A stretch of DNA of 64,000 nt from Oleoguttula mirabilis. Lineage: Eukaryota; Ascomycota; Dothideomycetes; Mycosphaerellales; Teratosphaeriaceae. Below the pieces are notes generated by a model. The model did not search any database, was not told the origin of the DNA, and saw only the letters and a program-made list of their open reading frames with translations. Below are positions 1 to 9,627 of this stretch, one piece after another. How positions within the stretch are numbered: the stretch's first letter is position 1; the number at the start of each line of letters is the position of its first letter. Made by a program: the position numbers and the translations under genes. The stretch lies in contig JAVFHQ010000013.1 of NCBI GenBank assembly GCA_035135055.1, positions 186,001-250,000 on the forward strand. Reading direction: 5' to 3'.

Positions 1-903
1 AGAAGTACCCCGGGTGTATCACGTTCAAGATGACGACGGCGATGGTGCACATACTGCTCACTGATCAGCAACGAAATCCCAACAAGCCACGATCCTCCCG
101 CTATACTCACTCTGAGTCGCATATGATGAATCCTGATTCTTCCCTCATAATACTGTTTCCCCAACCGCCGCTAAGCTCCGCCACCCGATAACAGCATCTG
201 GTGAATATGCACAGAAAGGCGACGAGAACCGCCGCAATGAATATTTGAAATTTGGTTGAGTGTGCCAGCATGCCGCTTCCGGGATGCAGCTTCGCGGGAT
301 TGCGCAGGCACTGCACAAAGAACTCCGCGGCAAGCGCGAAGAAGACTAGCAAGGTGAAGACCTGGAAAGCCAGGCCCGCGATCATTAGGTTGACACCCAG
401 GCTGAGAAGCGTCTTCGACTCTGCGATAGCTGATATGGCTCCTCCAGCGCCTTGGAGGATGATCGAAACGCAGTCGCAAGTCATGAAGATCCAGGCGTAC
501 ATTGAAGGTGAGAGGCGTGAGAGGTGGGTGCCGAAAACTCGGGTCAGCCTCTTGAGCGTGAGGTATATCCCCGCAGAGACGAAGGCCGGTGCAATAGTCA
601 GAAGCACCACATTGAGCTTGAAACCGATATCCGAGAAAGGGTCGTTGTGCAAGAGGATGCGCCCGATGTATCCTGCGCACGCACGTTAGTCGGTCCTGTC
701 CGTGTCTTTGGCCGAAGGGAAGACCTACCGCCGGTCTCCATCAGCCCGCCTGCAGCAAGCGAAAGACTGAACCAACGCCAGTTCTTCCAGATGCACGCCT
801 GGTGGGAGAAGCCAAGACCGGAGATGGCGAAGATGGCGGTGAAGGCGATGTTGAAGTACAAGTTTGGTGCATAGCCATCTGTAGTCCTCACCACGTCAGT
901 CAT
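1..903 (-). CDS. RTA1-like lipid-translocating exporter family protein (3' end off window)
   Basis: A seven-helix fungal RTA1 family membrane protein, a family linked to lipid flux and resistance to toxic compounds. Exons on the minus strand are 903-729, 672-111 and 53-1. Both introns (673-728 and 54-110) have GT...AG ends and keep frame. The ATG at 903 gives MTDVV..DGYAPN, the usual short extracellular start. It is followed by hydrophobic segments, the family motif SIILQGAGG, and RCCYRVAELSGGW followed by REE. The third exon begins DMCTIAVVILNVIHPGYF, the expected last helix, so only the hydrophilic C-terminus is missing. The open frame upstream of 903 starts with GTG and was not used. Substrate cannot be inferred. 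Confidence 0.88.
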
Positions 904-1637
904 TTCAGGAAAGCGACAACGGAATGGTGGAGGCGGTCGTACAGATGGAATCTGAAGCTGGACAAGTGTCTTTGGTGCAGTCACCGCTGGCGCTGGCGCG
1001 TGCTGCCAGTCTGACGATGTCCGTCATCTTCAAGGGCTGAGCGAGTGCTGATCTGGTATCCCGGAAGGCCTTAATGAAGTCGATCTCAACAAGCTGTTAA
1101 TGGGTCTGAAATTCCAGACGCTGGACTTTACGATGTATAAGGTGCTGGCCAAGGTTCTACATGTAGCTACTGACATAGGCTCCATGATCTCACCCGTTTC
1201 AGGACGGTGCGTTTCTGGGTTGGGTGCTTCAGACCTCAGTGCTCGCCCGCTCTTGACGCAAACCCTCCATATCGTCGGCTCCTGTCGATCTGGTTGGTTT
1301 GTGGTGGTGAAACGGATGTTGAAACGTTGAGCGCCACGACTCAGTGAACTCTGACCCAGCTGCAGTCCCGAGGATCGCGCCTTGCGCATCGGAGTCTTCG
1401 AAACACGAAAGTTGGGTGGGCGAGCAACACTGGATTGTCATGTGCGAGGTCTGAGCCTGCACCGAGGTCGACGCATCTCCTTGGATTATCAAGCCATCTA
1501 ACGTGGCGTCACTAAGGACCACGAAGGAGAGACCCTTGCCTAGGGACAACGTGCAGGCTCTCTCTCTGAAATGGCGTAACGTCATGTTTTCTGGTCTATA
1601 GAGGTTTTCACGGCTTACAGATAGCCTCGAGAACGGG
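904..1637. other. Intergenic, no gene recognised
   Basis: This stretch lies between the start of the RTA1-like gene and the 3' end of the next gene. Short overlapping open frames exist on both strands but none shows a family motif or consistent coding character. Confidence 0.5.
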
Positions 1638-2328
1638 CTAACACACATCGCTGCTGCTCAGAGAAATGGACGAGTCACTATCGCCATCCACCCGTATAGT
1701 CACTCCGCTCAGAGTTGAGACCTCAGTCTTCGATTCGAGCCCATCTCTCACTGCGTACCTGCAGGCAATCTTTCCGAGACTCCGGAGACTGTCATTGTCC
1801 ATGCCATATGCTTTGATGCAGACCCGCTGCCAAAGCTCCTCGACAAAATGCTGGCAGTTGTTGTGCTTGACGTGGTACCGGCCGCCTTGTCGGCCTCGCA
1901 TCCAGGACTGCGCTCTGATCGCTACCAAGAAAAGGTCAGCCGGATTTCTTCATACATCCGAGACGTGCCGTACCTTCAATCGCTATCTCGTCATCTGTAA
2001 GGTCGCTGTAGCCCACGAGCGTCTTGGCAAGTTTCGGCTGCCATATTTGAGCACCCGTGAGCCGCTGCACCATTAAATACTTCTGGTTTGCCTCATCGGT
2101 ATGTAGCTCGTAGGCATATTCTCCGACCTGTAGGGCGTGATGGCCCATCGCCTCTGGCGTCGAATCCTCCGCGAAAAAGCGCCCGGATTTTCGAAGGAGC
2201 CAGCCTCGCTTCCCTCTGACTTTCCTGATGTTGAGCCAAATGGGCCGTAGCTGATGTTTGCTGTTGTGCTCGACAAGAGGGTATTCGAGGATTGGGCCGG
2301 ATTTGATACTGCCACATTCGAACCACAT
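1638..2328 (-). CDS. Small protein with LRAT/NlpC-like His...NCQHF signature
   Basis: A predicted 212-aa protein from two exons, 2328-1974 and 1921-1638. The 52-nt intron (1922-1973, donor gtacgg, acceptor gtag) joins ...EIAIE to AIRAQSW in frame. The sequence shows GHHALQVGEYAYELH around residues 62-76 and HNNCQHFVEELW around 138-149. In LRAT/H-rev107 and NlpC/P60 proteins, a His in an 'H(W/Y)xIYVGxGYVIHL' strand and a Cys in 'NCEHF' form the catalytic pair. His63 or His64 and Cys141 fit that order and spacing style, so a papain-like fold is a reasonable inference. The C-terminus is Ser/Asp-rich. No signal peptide or membrane anchor is seen. Function is unknown. Confidence 0.62.
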
Positions 2329-3279
2329 GTTGCTGGTGGGTTATTAGGTGGATGGGTAAAGCAGACGGAACGAATGGACACGGCGACCGGCGCACGTAGG
2401 AGAAAAAAGAAAAGACGGTGACAGATGCGAAGGCAGACAGTGGCGGGAAGAAGGAGTTCTTGCACTTGAGACTCTACATGAAGGATATATGTGGCAATGG
2501 TTCGCCGTAGCCTGCAACACTGATGTCGTCAAGAAAAAGCATCGTGCAGAAACCTGCTCCTGAGTCGTCGGTCATTGCTTGTCGGAAGCTTACGATGGTG
2601 CTGTTGGAGAAGACAGAGGAGTGTGGCGGGCGTATGTTTCATGGGTCTCCGGGACGAATCCATACTGCTAGCGGTACCTACGTCCATCGCTCCATGCTGC
2701 TCGTTGGTGCCAGTGGTTCGCCGTCTCGTACGTTTCGTCAAAAGCCAGATGCCCGTAGCTCGAAACAGCATGTGAGCACACGACACGCTGGGTGAATGTT
2801 GTTGCCTCCCAATGGTCTGTGTGGTCAACGCCGGGGACACGCCGCCCGGGAGGGCCACCCTGTGACCACCATTGGAACTTTAATCCGGCTTCTCCACCTC
2901 CGCCCGGCGCCTGGACTCTGGACTCTGCAACAACACCACGACTCCACGACTCGTGTCGGAAAAAAGAAGACCTTGCAGAGCGCACAGCAGATGTAACAGA
3001 GGTGTTTCAATTGAGAAGCATGTATGTAATGGCTTCTCAACCTTGGGTCCGGTGTCTGCTCGGGTGCTCGGACACGGAAACAGGGAATGGCCTCATCGTC
3101 GCAACCCAGAGCCAGACATGGAAAAACGCAGGTACTGTATCGAGAAGACGGAGAGCTCAAACAAAAGACTCCTTCTCCTCCATACCGTACCCAGCTGCAC
3201 TCACATTCTCACCCTCACGGCTTGCCGCGACGCTCTTTGCTTTCTCTCTGTGCACAATCTCTGATCTTTTCCTTTCATC
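2329..3279. other. Intergenic between divergent genes
   Basis: About 950 bases shared as upstream sequence by the minus-strand small-protein gene and the plus-strand MFS gene. The last 120 bases before the MFS ATG are pyrimidine-rich, as in many fungal leaders. The overlapping open frames here have no recognisable content. Confidence 0.5.
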
Positions 3280-5364
3280 ATGGAGCGACTCTCGGTGATG
3301 GCGCCCTCTGGGCACTTCTCACTCTCTGTGGCAGATCGGCTCGCCCTCCAAAACGCGATTACGCCAGGTGAAGGCGGGATCCCGCGCATCGCTCGATCGC
3401 GAGCAGAGTCGGCACTCAACTACTACCAAACCCGGCATTCAGGCCATCTCGACGACAAGTCTGCAGGGCTTCGTGAGGAGGCGGGAGAGGAGGAGGTGAA
3501 AGGTGGTGCCACCGAGTTCCGACCCGACCTTCGCTTCTACCTGGCCTTCTCGTCCCTTGCGGCTTTATCGCTGGTCGTTGCATTGGACGGCACATCCATC
3601 TCCGTCGCTCTGCCAGTCATCACGCAATATCTCAACGGAACGGCCATCGAAGGCTTCTGGGCCGGCACCTCGTTCCTCCTGTGCAGTACCACCTTCCAAC
3701 CCATCTATGCCAGTTTCAGCGACATCTTCGGTCGCAAGAACATGACTCTGCTGGCAGTGTCCGTGTTCCTGGTCGGCACTGTGGTAGCTGGTACTTCACA
3801 CATCATGACGCTCATGCTCATTGGACGCTCCATCCAAGGCATTGGCGCCAGTGGTATCATCGCCTTGACCAACATCCTAATCACTGATATGGTGCCACTT
3901 CGAAATCGAGGCAACTGGGTCGGCATGCTCGGCGCTACATGGGCACTAGGAAGCGTCATTGGGCCCGTCGTGGGAGGGAGTCTGGCGCACACATCCACCT
4001 GGCAGTGGGTACGTATGCCTCGCCACGCTGGTAAATAGATGGGATCGTACACTGACCCGCTTTCACTCGCCTTACAGATCTTCTATCTCAACTTGCCGTT
4101 CATAACCTTGAGCTTCGCAATGGTCTTCATCTTCATTCGGCTGAAACAACAGCCATCCACGTTCCTGGCAAAGCTTCGCCGCGCGGATTGGTTTGGCTCT
4201 TTCGTCTTTGTTGGTAGTACTACTGCTATCCTGATACCGTAAGCAACCCAAAAGGCATAACCCACTCATGAAATACTAGACGGCTTCTAACATTCTGTTG
4301 TAGGCTCACATGGGGTGGTGTTTCCTTCGCGTGGGCGAGCTGGCATGTCGTAGCGCCAGTAGGCTTTGGCATCTGCGGGCTGATCATCCTGTAAGCCGAC
4401 CGGAGGGTGTAGCTCATAAGCAGACGTTCGATGGGGCCTAACATTGTGCTTTAGGATATACCACGAGCTGTTCGTGGCAACAGAGCCGGTCATCCGATTC
4501 GCGGTATTCAGAAATCGGACCACCAACATCGCCTATCTAACCACCACTCTGCACGGTATGGTACTCTGGTGCCTGCTGTACTACCAGCCCCTGTACTATG
4601 AAGGCGTCCGCGGGTTCAGTCCAGTCATATCGGGGGTCGCCTTGTTCCCAGCCACCTTTACTGTAGCTCCAACGGCGATCGTCACCGGTATCGTTATCAG
4701 CAAGTTTGGCAGGTACCGTTGGGCGGTGTGGGCGAGTTGGGGATGCGCGACGCTGGGCATTGGCTTCCTCTGCGCAGTCGACATGAACACGCAACTGACG
4801 CAGGTCCTGCTGACTGACCTACTCGCTGGCGTGGGCTTGGGAGGGTGAGTGACGGCTCGTTGGCTTTCATACTTCCACTGACGGCATCTTAGACTGTTCC
4901 CCGCCTTGCAGTTCCAGCTCCAAGCCGCATCTGATCCAAAGACGCTCGCGTTTTCGGTAGCGATGTTCAGCTTCTTCCGCGGTCTCGGCCAAACTCTTGG
5001 GATCGCGATAGGGGGGACAATATTCCAAAAGTAAGCCGTCTTCAGAACGCAATTCTAGACCACTTCACTAACTTTACACAGCGAGCTCGCCAGCAAACTC
5101 TCACAGCAGCCGCTCTTCGCATCTCGAGCGCAAGAACTGGCCAGAGACGCTACTTCTTTAGTGGCGTGGATGAGAAATGCTCCAGAGGGCGAGGCGAGGC
5201 AGGTCATGCGGACAGCCTACACGGAGAGTCTGAGAACGGTGTACATTGCGCTGGCGTGTGTTACGTTTGTTGCGACCGTCTCCAGTCTGTTCATTCGGCA
5301 CTATGACATTGATCAGGCGATGGAGACAGAGCAAGGTTTTGCCAATGGTAAAGAGGAGGAATGA
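3280..5364 (+). CDS. MFS multidrug exporter, DHA2 (14-helix) type
   Basis: A drug:H+ antiporter-like plasma-membrane protein of 595 aa from six exons: 3280-4008, 4078-4238, 4304-4390, 4455-4844, 4893-5030 and 5082-5364. All five introns are 48-69 nt with GT...AG ends, and every junction keeps frame. About 85 hydrophilic residues precede helix 1, which carries ALDGTSISVALP (residues 101-112), typical of this class. Motif A follows as GRKNM, and motif C lies in GSVIGPVVGGSL. Later helices carry LIPLTWGG and GVGLGGLFPALQFQ. A role in export of toxins, drugs or metabolites is inferred from family only. No biosynthetic genes lie nearby to suggest a substrate. Confidence 0.93.
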
Positions 5365-7527
5365 GGTTTAGAACTAAGTTGACACCTCCCCGCCGGCATC
5401 AGGATCGCTTGTCTACCTCCATATAATACATATTCCAGAACAGTGTCTCTTGCCCTTGGTTGTCAGTAACGTAGCGCTTATATTCCGCACAGCGGACAAC
5501 ACATCGGAGGCCACGTTTTCCTGGCTCGCTGCCTCGTTTCAGACCCCAAAACGAGCCTCACAGCCCCGCAACTTCCGCTTTTGGCCGAATACCCAAAAGA
5601 ACATTCATCCACGTTTATATCTCTGCGAATACTCATATTAGCGACTACCTTTGTATAGCAGAAATAGTACGCTTGACGCCCTCTATCGTTTGGCAGTTTT
5701 GGATCTGCTGAAATACTGCTGCTGCTGCGATTATTGAGCCAAGTAGCTGGAATCCAACATTCTCGTGCAAACTTTTATAGCAAAGACGCCAATCCCGACA
5801 TCCCCTACAGCTTTATAATATAAAGTTTGGGCAGTTTGTCGGAGTGCTTTCCACGGTCCGGGTAGAGGAATTTGAGCCAAGCTCTTGCTTACAACGTTGC
5901 CGAGTCGACACCCGTCGTCTAGTCTCGCGTACATGTGCGTGCGTCGGGTCTTGGAGTCAGCGTACAGTTGTCACAAATAGTCCCCCTATTGTAACAACCA
6001 TTGTGACAACTGGCCTTCTATTGTAACAACCATTGTGACAAGTGGCCTTCTATTGTAACAATCATTGTGACAAGTGGCCTTTATTGTGACAATCATTGTG
6101 ATAACTGGCCTTCTATTGTGACAATCATTGTGACAACTAGGCTCTATTACGACAATGATTGTCACAATTAGCCTTGATTGTGACAACGATTGTGACAAGA
6201 CAATCCAAAAATCCTATCCGTAAACATTGTAACAATCTAGGCCCGATTGTCGCAATCGTTGTCACAATCTAGGCACGATTGCAGCAGCTGTGCGTGAGGC
6301 CTATCGCGACAATGATAGAGGCAGTTGATCAAAGACGCTAAAGACGGTATGTGCGTTGAACCATCACAACGACTAGCATTGCGAACAAGGCTTGGCAAAA
6401 CGGTAGCGAAAACGCTCGAGAAATGGGCGAGATATCGGCATTTCCATTTCTCATGTGAGGTTTCGGGCGCAAAGTTGTCTCGTGTGAGGTTTCCATCGGT
6501 TTCTCAACGCTTGGGTACGGCCCTTTAGATGCGTACATGTGCACAAGGCGCGAAGTAGACTGATCTGCATCGTACTTGAACTCTCGCCTTTGACCGCTGT
6601 TTGCCCGCTTGCGTTGCTTCTTCCGCCGTGCTCGCCGCTACGCTCTCCAATCCATACTACGATGACACTAGGCCATCTCCGTGCCTTTCTGCCCGAGTGC
6701 TTGCCCCCCCAGATGTAGCGTGTGCCGCGCGAAGAGTGGGAGGCCGCCGGCCGGCTACTAGTAAGAGCGCTGGGAAACCTGGCACCGAGGACCCCACAGG
6801 CGACCCTACAGACCAGTCCTTATCGTAGCAGAGGACTCATGCTGCTGCGGAGCATCGGGCGTGAGTCGGGAAACGAGAGCTGATGCATTCATACCTATAC
6901 AGTACCTAACTGAGTCGTACGAATATTCCGCATCACAGCTGGGCGTTCCGCGCAGATGCTGGCCCCCTGCTATGTTCCGGGCCCCTGACGCGTTCCAAAA
7001 TCCTCTCTCCAACACCCTCAAGCCTGTCGACTCCCACAAAAGCGGACGCCTGCCGTCAACCCGTTGCTAACCACAGCCAACAGCCGATTGTCGTAGCGCG
7101 TGGGAAGTTCGACCATGTAGCCCACAGGCGGTTCCGGCGGGGTGTCTTGTATGTGTATGTACGGTGGTGACGTATGAACGACGCTCTACGCTGTTCACTC
7201 CACCCCACGAACCCCAAGGATTTTGCGACGTCGCTCGTGATGCATGGTGGAGGAGCTCTGCTCCGAAAAGGTCGGCGGTGGCAGCATCGAGAGCGTCTGC
7301 TGCCCGTCGTCGTTGTTGCTGCGCTCGACAGATTGAAAGCGGGCACGATCGATCTCTGCTATGGGACCCGCAGCGAACCCAGCCGTCTGGCAGCATGTAG
7401 TGGGAAGCCCGCCTCCGACGCAACGGCGTAACGTGTTTCTTGGGTCAAGGCCGGCCAAGCAGCCTAGCGACAGTCCGGGCACCCGTTGATAGACACTCTG
7501 GTTTAATGGCGATCCAAGTTCCTAATC
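5365..7527. other. Long gene-free interval
   Basis: More than 2 kb without a convincing gene between the 3' ends of the MFS and lipase genes. It contains the palindrome array at 5968-6267, described separately. Open frames around 6.3-7.4 kb overlap on both strands and show no family motif. Confidence 0.55.
5968..6267. repeat. Phased array of paired TTGTNACAA palindromes
   Basis: Fifteen exact copies of the 9-bp palindrome TTGTNACAA and three degenerate ones lie in 300 bp. Most occur as pairs whose starts are 12 bp apart (for example 5989/6001, 6021/6033, 6053/6065, 6084/6096, 6116/6128, 6178/6190). Successive pairs recur every 31-32 bp, close to three turns of B-DNA, with a spacer resembling CTGGCCTTCTA. 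Copies decay toward 6230-6267. It is not coding: translation gives only a repetitive shadow peptide. It may be a minisatellite, a dense protein-binding array or a transposon-derived satellite. Confidence 0.9.
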
Positions 7528-8874
7528 TCAGACCTCGAAGCCTTCGACCCAATGCCGCGATACCTGCCGGCCCTCGCCATAACTCTCCTTGTCCACGCGC
7601 ATGACGATGGCCGCATGCGTATGCCGCACCTTTTGAATATGACACGCGTACTTCGTGAACCCGACGTGCGCATCCAGACTATCGATCATGGCGAACTGGT
7701 CGTCGGTCAACGCCAGTGTAGGCCACGCGGCGGGCGAGTCCTCGTTCTTCTCAGTGCTCGTCAGATGCGGAGTCTTCGTCGGCTGCGCGCGGGACACAGG
7801 GGAAGCAGAACCGGCGCGCTCCGGCGGCGGCGTGGGCAGGTACGACTCTTGGCTGCTATCACCGGCCAGCCGCTCGACCATGCGGTCCTGCACTGCCTGC
7901 GACTCCTCGAGCAGCGGGATGCGGTAGCGTTTAAGATCGACCAGGTCTCCGGCTTCGTGCAGCTTGACGCGTTGCGCGGACTTGTAGGTCTGGTAGCCGG
8001 CATTGACCATGAAGAGCGGCACGGCGATGGGCAGGAGGGTGAAGAGGAGGGCGTAGAAGGGCAGGCTGGCGCGCGTGCGCTGCGTCATGATGTACCGTTC
8101 CGCCCACGTCAAGGGCTGCTCTTCCTGCTCTCTGCGGGGCTCGACCGGGTTTGCGGGGTCGAGGATGACGGGTTGGTGTTGGTTGGGCAAGGGGTGGACG
8201 TCGATGGCGTCGAGGTCGACGAAGGGGTCGACGCGACTGACGGCGCTGGTGTAGTAGGGGACGGAGCGGTCGTTGATGGTGTTGGCGTACACGCTCCTGT
8301 GCTTGAACAAGCCGAGCCCGCGGACGAAGATGCTGTTCGCGTCGGCGAGGAGGGCGAGGAGTGGGCGGCCGGTGCCGCGGAAGTCGTCGACGAGGAACAT
8401 CTGCTGCCCGCTCGTGCTGAGGGTCCGGCTGCCCAGGAAGTTCCATGTGCGCGCCCGGTATCCATTCCGGGGCGTCCGCACGCCGAGATGCGGTGTCGCG
8501 AAGGTGGTGAAGTTCATAGGCTGGATGTCGTCGAACACGCCGGCCTGGTAGAGTAGTCCCACCACATACCGCGCCACTAGCCCTCCCAGCGAGTAGCCAG
8601 CTATGCTTATCTTCTCGATCTTGCTGCCGGCCGCTTCCAGCTCTTTCAGCTTCGCCTCGACGTCGTGGGTAATGCGCTCGGCGCCAACCTCGATGCCGTC
8701 GTAAGTGAAATTGTCTTTGTTGCTCGCGGGGAGATAGATGTACAGGCCCTCGCCGGCGTGCTGCTTGGCTAGCGTGTCGTGCAAGTGCTTCAGGTGGATG
8801 GGATTGCCCCAGAGGCCGTGGATCAGGATGACCAGGTGGTGCGCATTGGCATCGGGCGCGCTGTCGGTCGCCAT
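7528..8874 (-). CDS. DUF676 (ROG1-type) serine lipase/esterase
   Basis: A 448-aa single-exon alpha/beta hydrolase of the DUF676 family, which includes yeast Rog1 and lipid-droplet or lipid-regulating lipases. The ATG at 8874 starts MATDSAPDAN only 12 residues before the first strand (HLVILIHGLWGNP), as usual in this family; the longer frame upstream begins with GTG. The nucleophile Ser sits in GYSLGG, and TFATPHLG and NDRSVPY are further family blocks, the last two likely supplying acid and His surroundings. A hydrophobic stretch near residues 275-300 (ALLFTLLPIAVPLFMV) could be a membrane anchor. The C-terminal third is Ser/Pro-rich. It likely acts on glycerolipids; the substrate is not known. 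Confidence 0.9.
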   Translation of the reverse strand: MATDSAPDANAHHLVILIHGLWGNPIHLKHLHDTLAKQHAGEGLYIYLPASNKDNFTYDGIEVGAERITHDVEAKLKELEAAGSKIEKISIAGYSLGGLVARYVVGLLYQAGVFDDIQPMNFTTFATPHLGVRTPRNGYRARTWNFLGSRTLSTSGQQMFLVDDFRGTGRPLLALLADANSIFVRGLGLFKHRSVYANTINDRSVPYYTSAVSRVDPFVDLDAIDVHPLPNQHQPVILDPANPVEPRREQEEQPLTWAERYIMTQRTRASLPFYALLFTLLPIAVPLFMVNAGYQTYKSAQRVKLHEAGDLVDLKRYRIPLLEESQAVQDRMVERLAGDSSQESYLPTPPPERAGSASPVSRAQPTKTPHLTSTEKNEDSPAAWPTLALTDDQFAMIDSLDAHVGFTKYACHIQKVRHTHAAIVMRVDKESYGEGRQVSRHWVEGFEV

Positions 8875-9627
8875 CTGGAAGGATTGCGCGACGTTGCTGT
8901 AGAGGTGGTGCAGCGCCACGGTTGCCGAGTGTGCGGGAGGTAAGAGCGGATGGTTTGGGAGGGAGAGTGAGAGGAATAAGAGCGATCCACTTGCCTTAGC
9001 CTACAAAGTCGAAACAAACCGCGTTCCAGGCCGCCACCGTCGGCGTTGCTGATGACGTCCGTGAACGTGTCCGAGACCTTCCTCTCTCTCGGACCTGGCA
9101 GTGGACCTCCTGTCGGCACGTAGGTCTCGCCGTCCCGGTCCGTGATCCGGAGTTTGGCTGGCTGCCACCTCCGTTCAGTGAAGTTTGAACCACGCATGCT
9201 ATACCACACACTCGCGGATGCATCACGGGCGCGAATCTCATCATAGTCTGCGGTGTGACACTAAGGACACAATACTGCCGCCGTGGTGTCGGACAGCGGC
9301 ATTGACAGCTGAAGCCGCATTCGGTAAGCCAGCAGCCTTCCGCCTTTGTGTTTCACCTCACTCTTCACGCGGGCAACAATCAACGGAAGCACACACAAGT
9401 CAGCCAGCCTTTCTTACCAAATACTCGCCTAGTCACCACAGGTCGCATGTTTGACTGGCTGCGCAGAAAGTGCTCACCGGTGACATAGCCTGATCTTTAC
9501 CCGAGCTCTGCGTGACAGCCTGAGACATCATATCTGGAACCGGGACCTAGCTATTTGCGCGTACCCTCACATGCTGGTGGCCGCTGGCTCCTCCATACGC
9601 TTCTCCATAGGCTAGCCACGGTCCAGC
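8875..9627. other. Divergent intergenic region (lipase / REX3)
   Basis: About 750 bases separate the lipase and REX3 starts. A minus-strand frame starting at ATG 9197 reads about 70 codons with plausible amino-acid content, but no clean splice into the lipase was found. An upstream lipase exon is therefore possible but unsupported. Confidence 0.45.

Noticed and set aside
5986..6198. 70-codon minus-strand ORF with repeated CHND(C)HNRRP pattern
   Set aside because: It is only the translation of the palindrome array. The repeat period is not a multiple of three throughout, and the start is not supported.
7552..8556. 334-codon plus-strand ORF
   Set aside because: It lies antisense to the DUF676 lipase; its Arg/Val/Gly-rich translation is the shadow of GC-rich codons.
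9003..9197. Possible upstream exon of the DUF676 lipase
   Set aside because: The frame has plausible composition, but candidate donors are weak, and the lipase already starts at the usual distance before its first strand.
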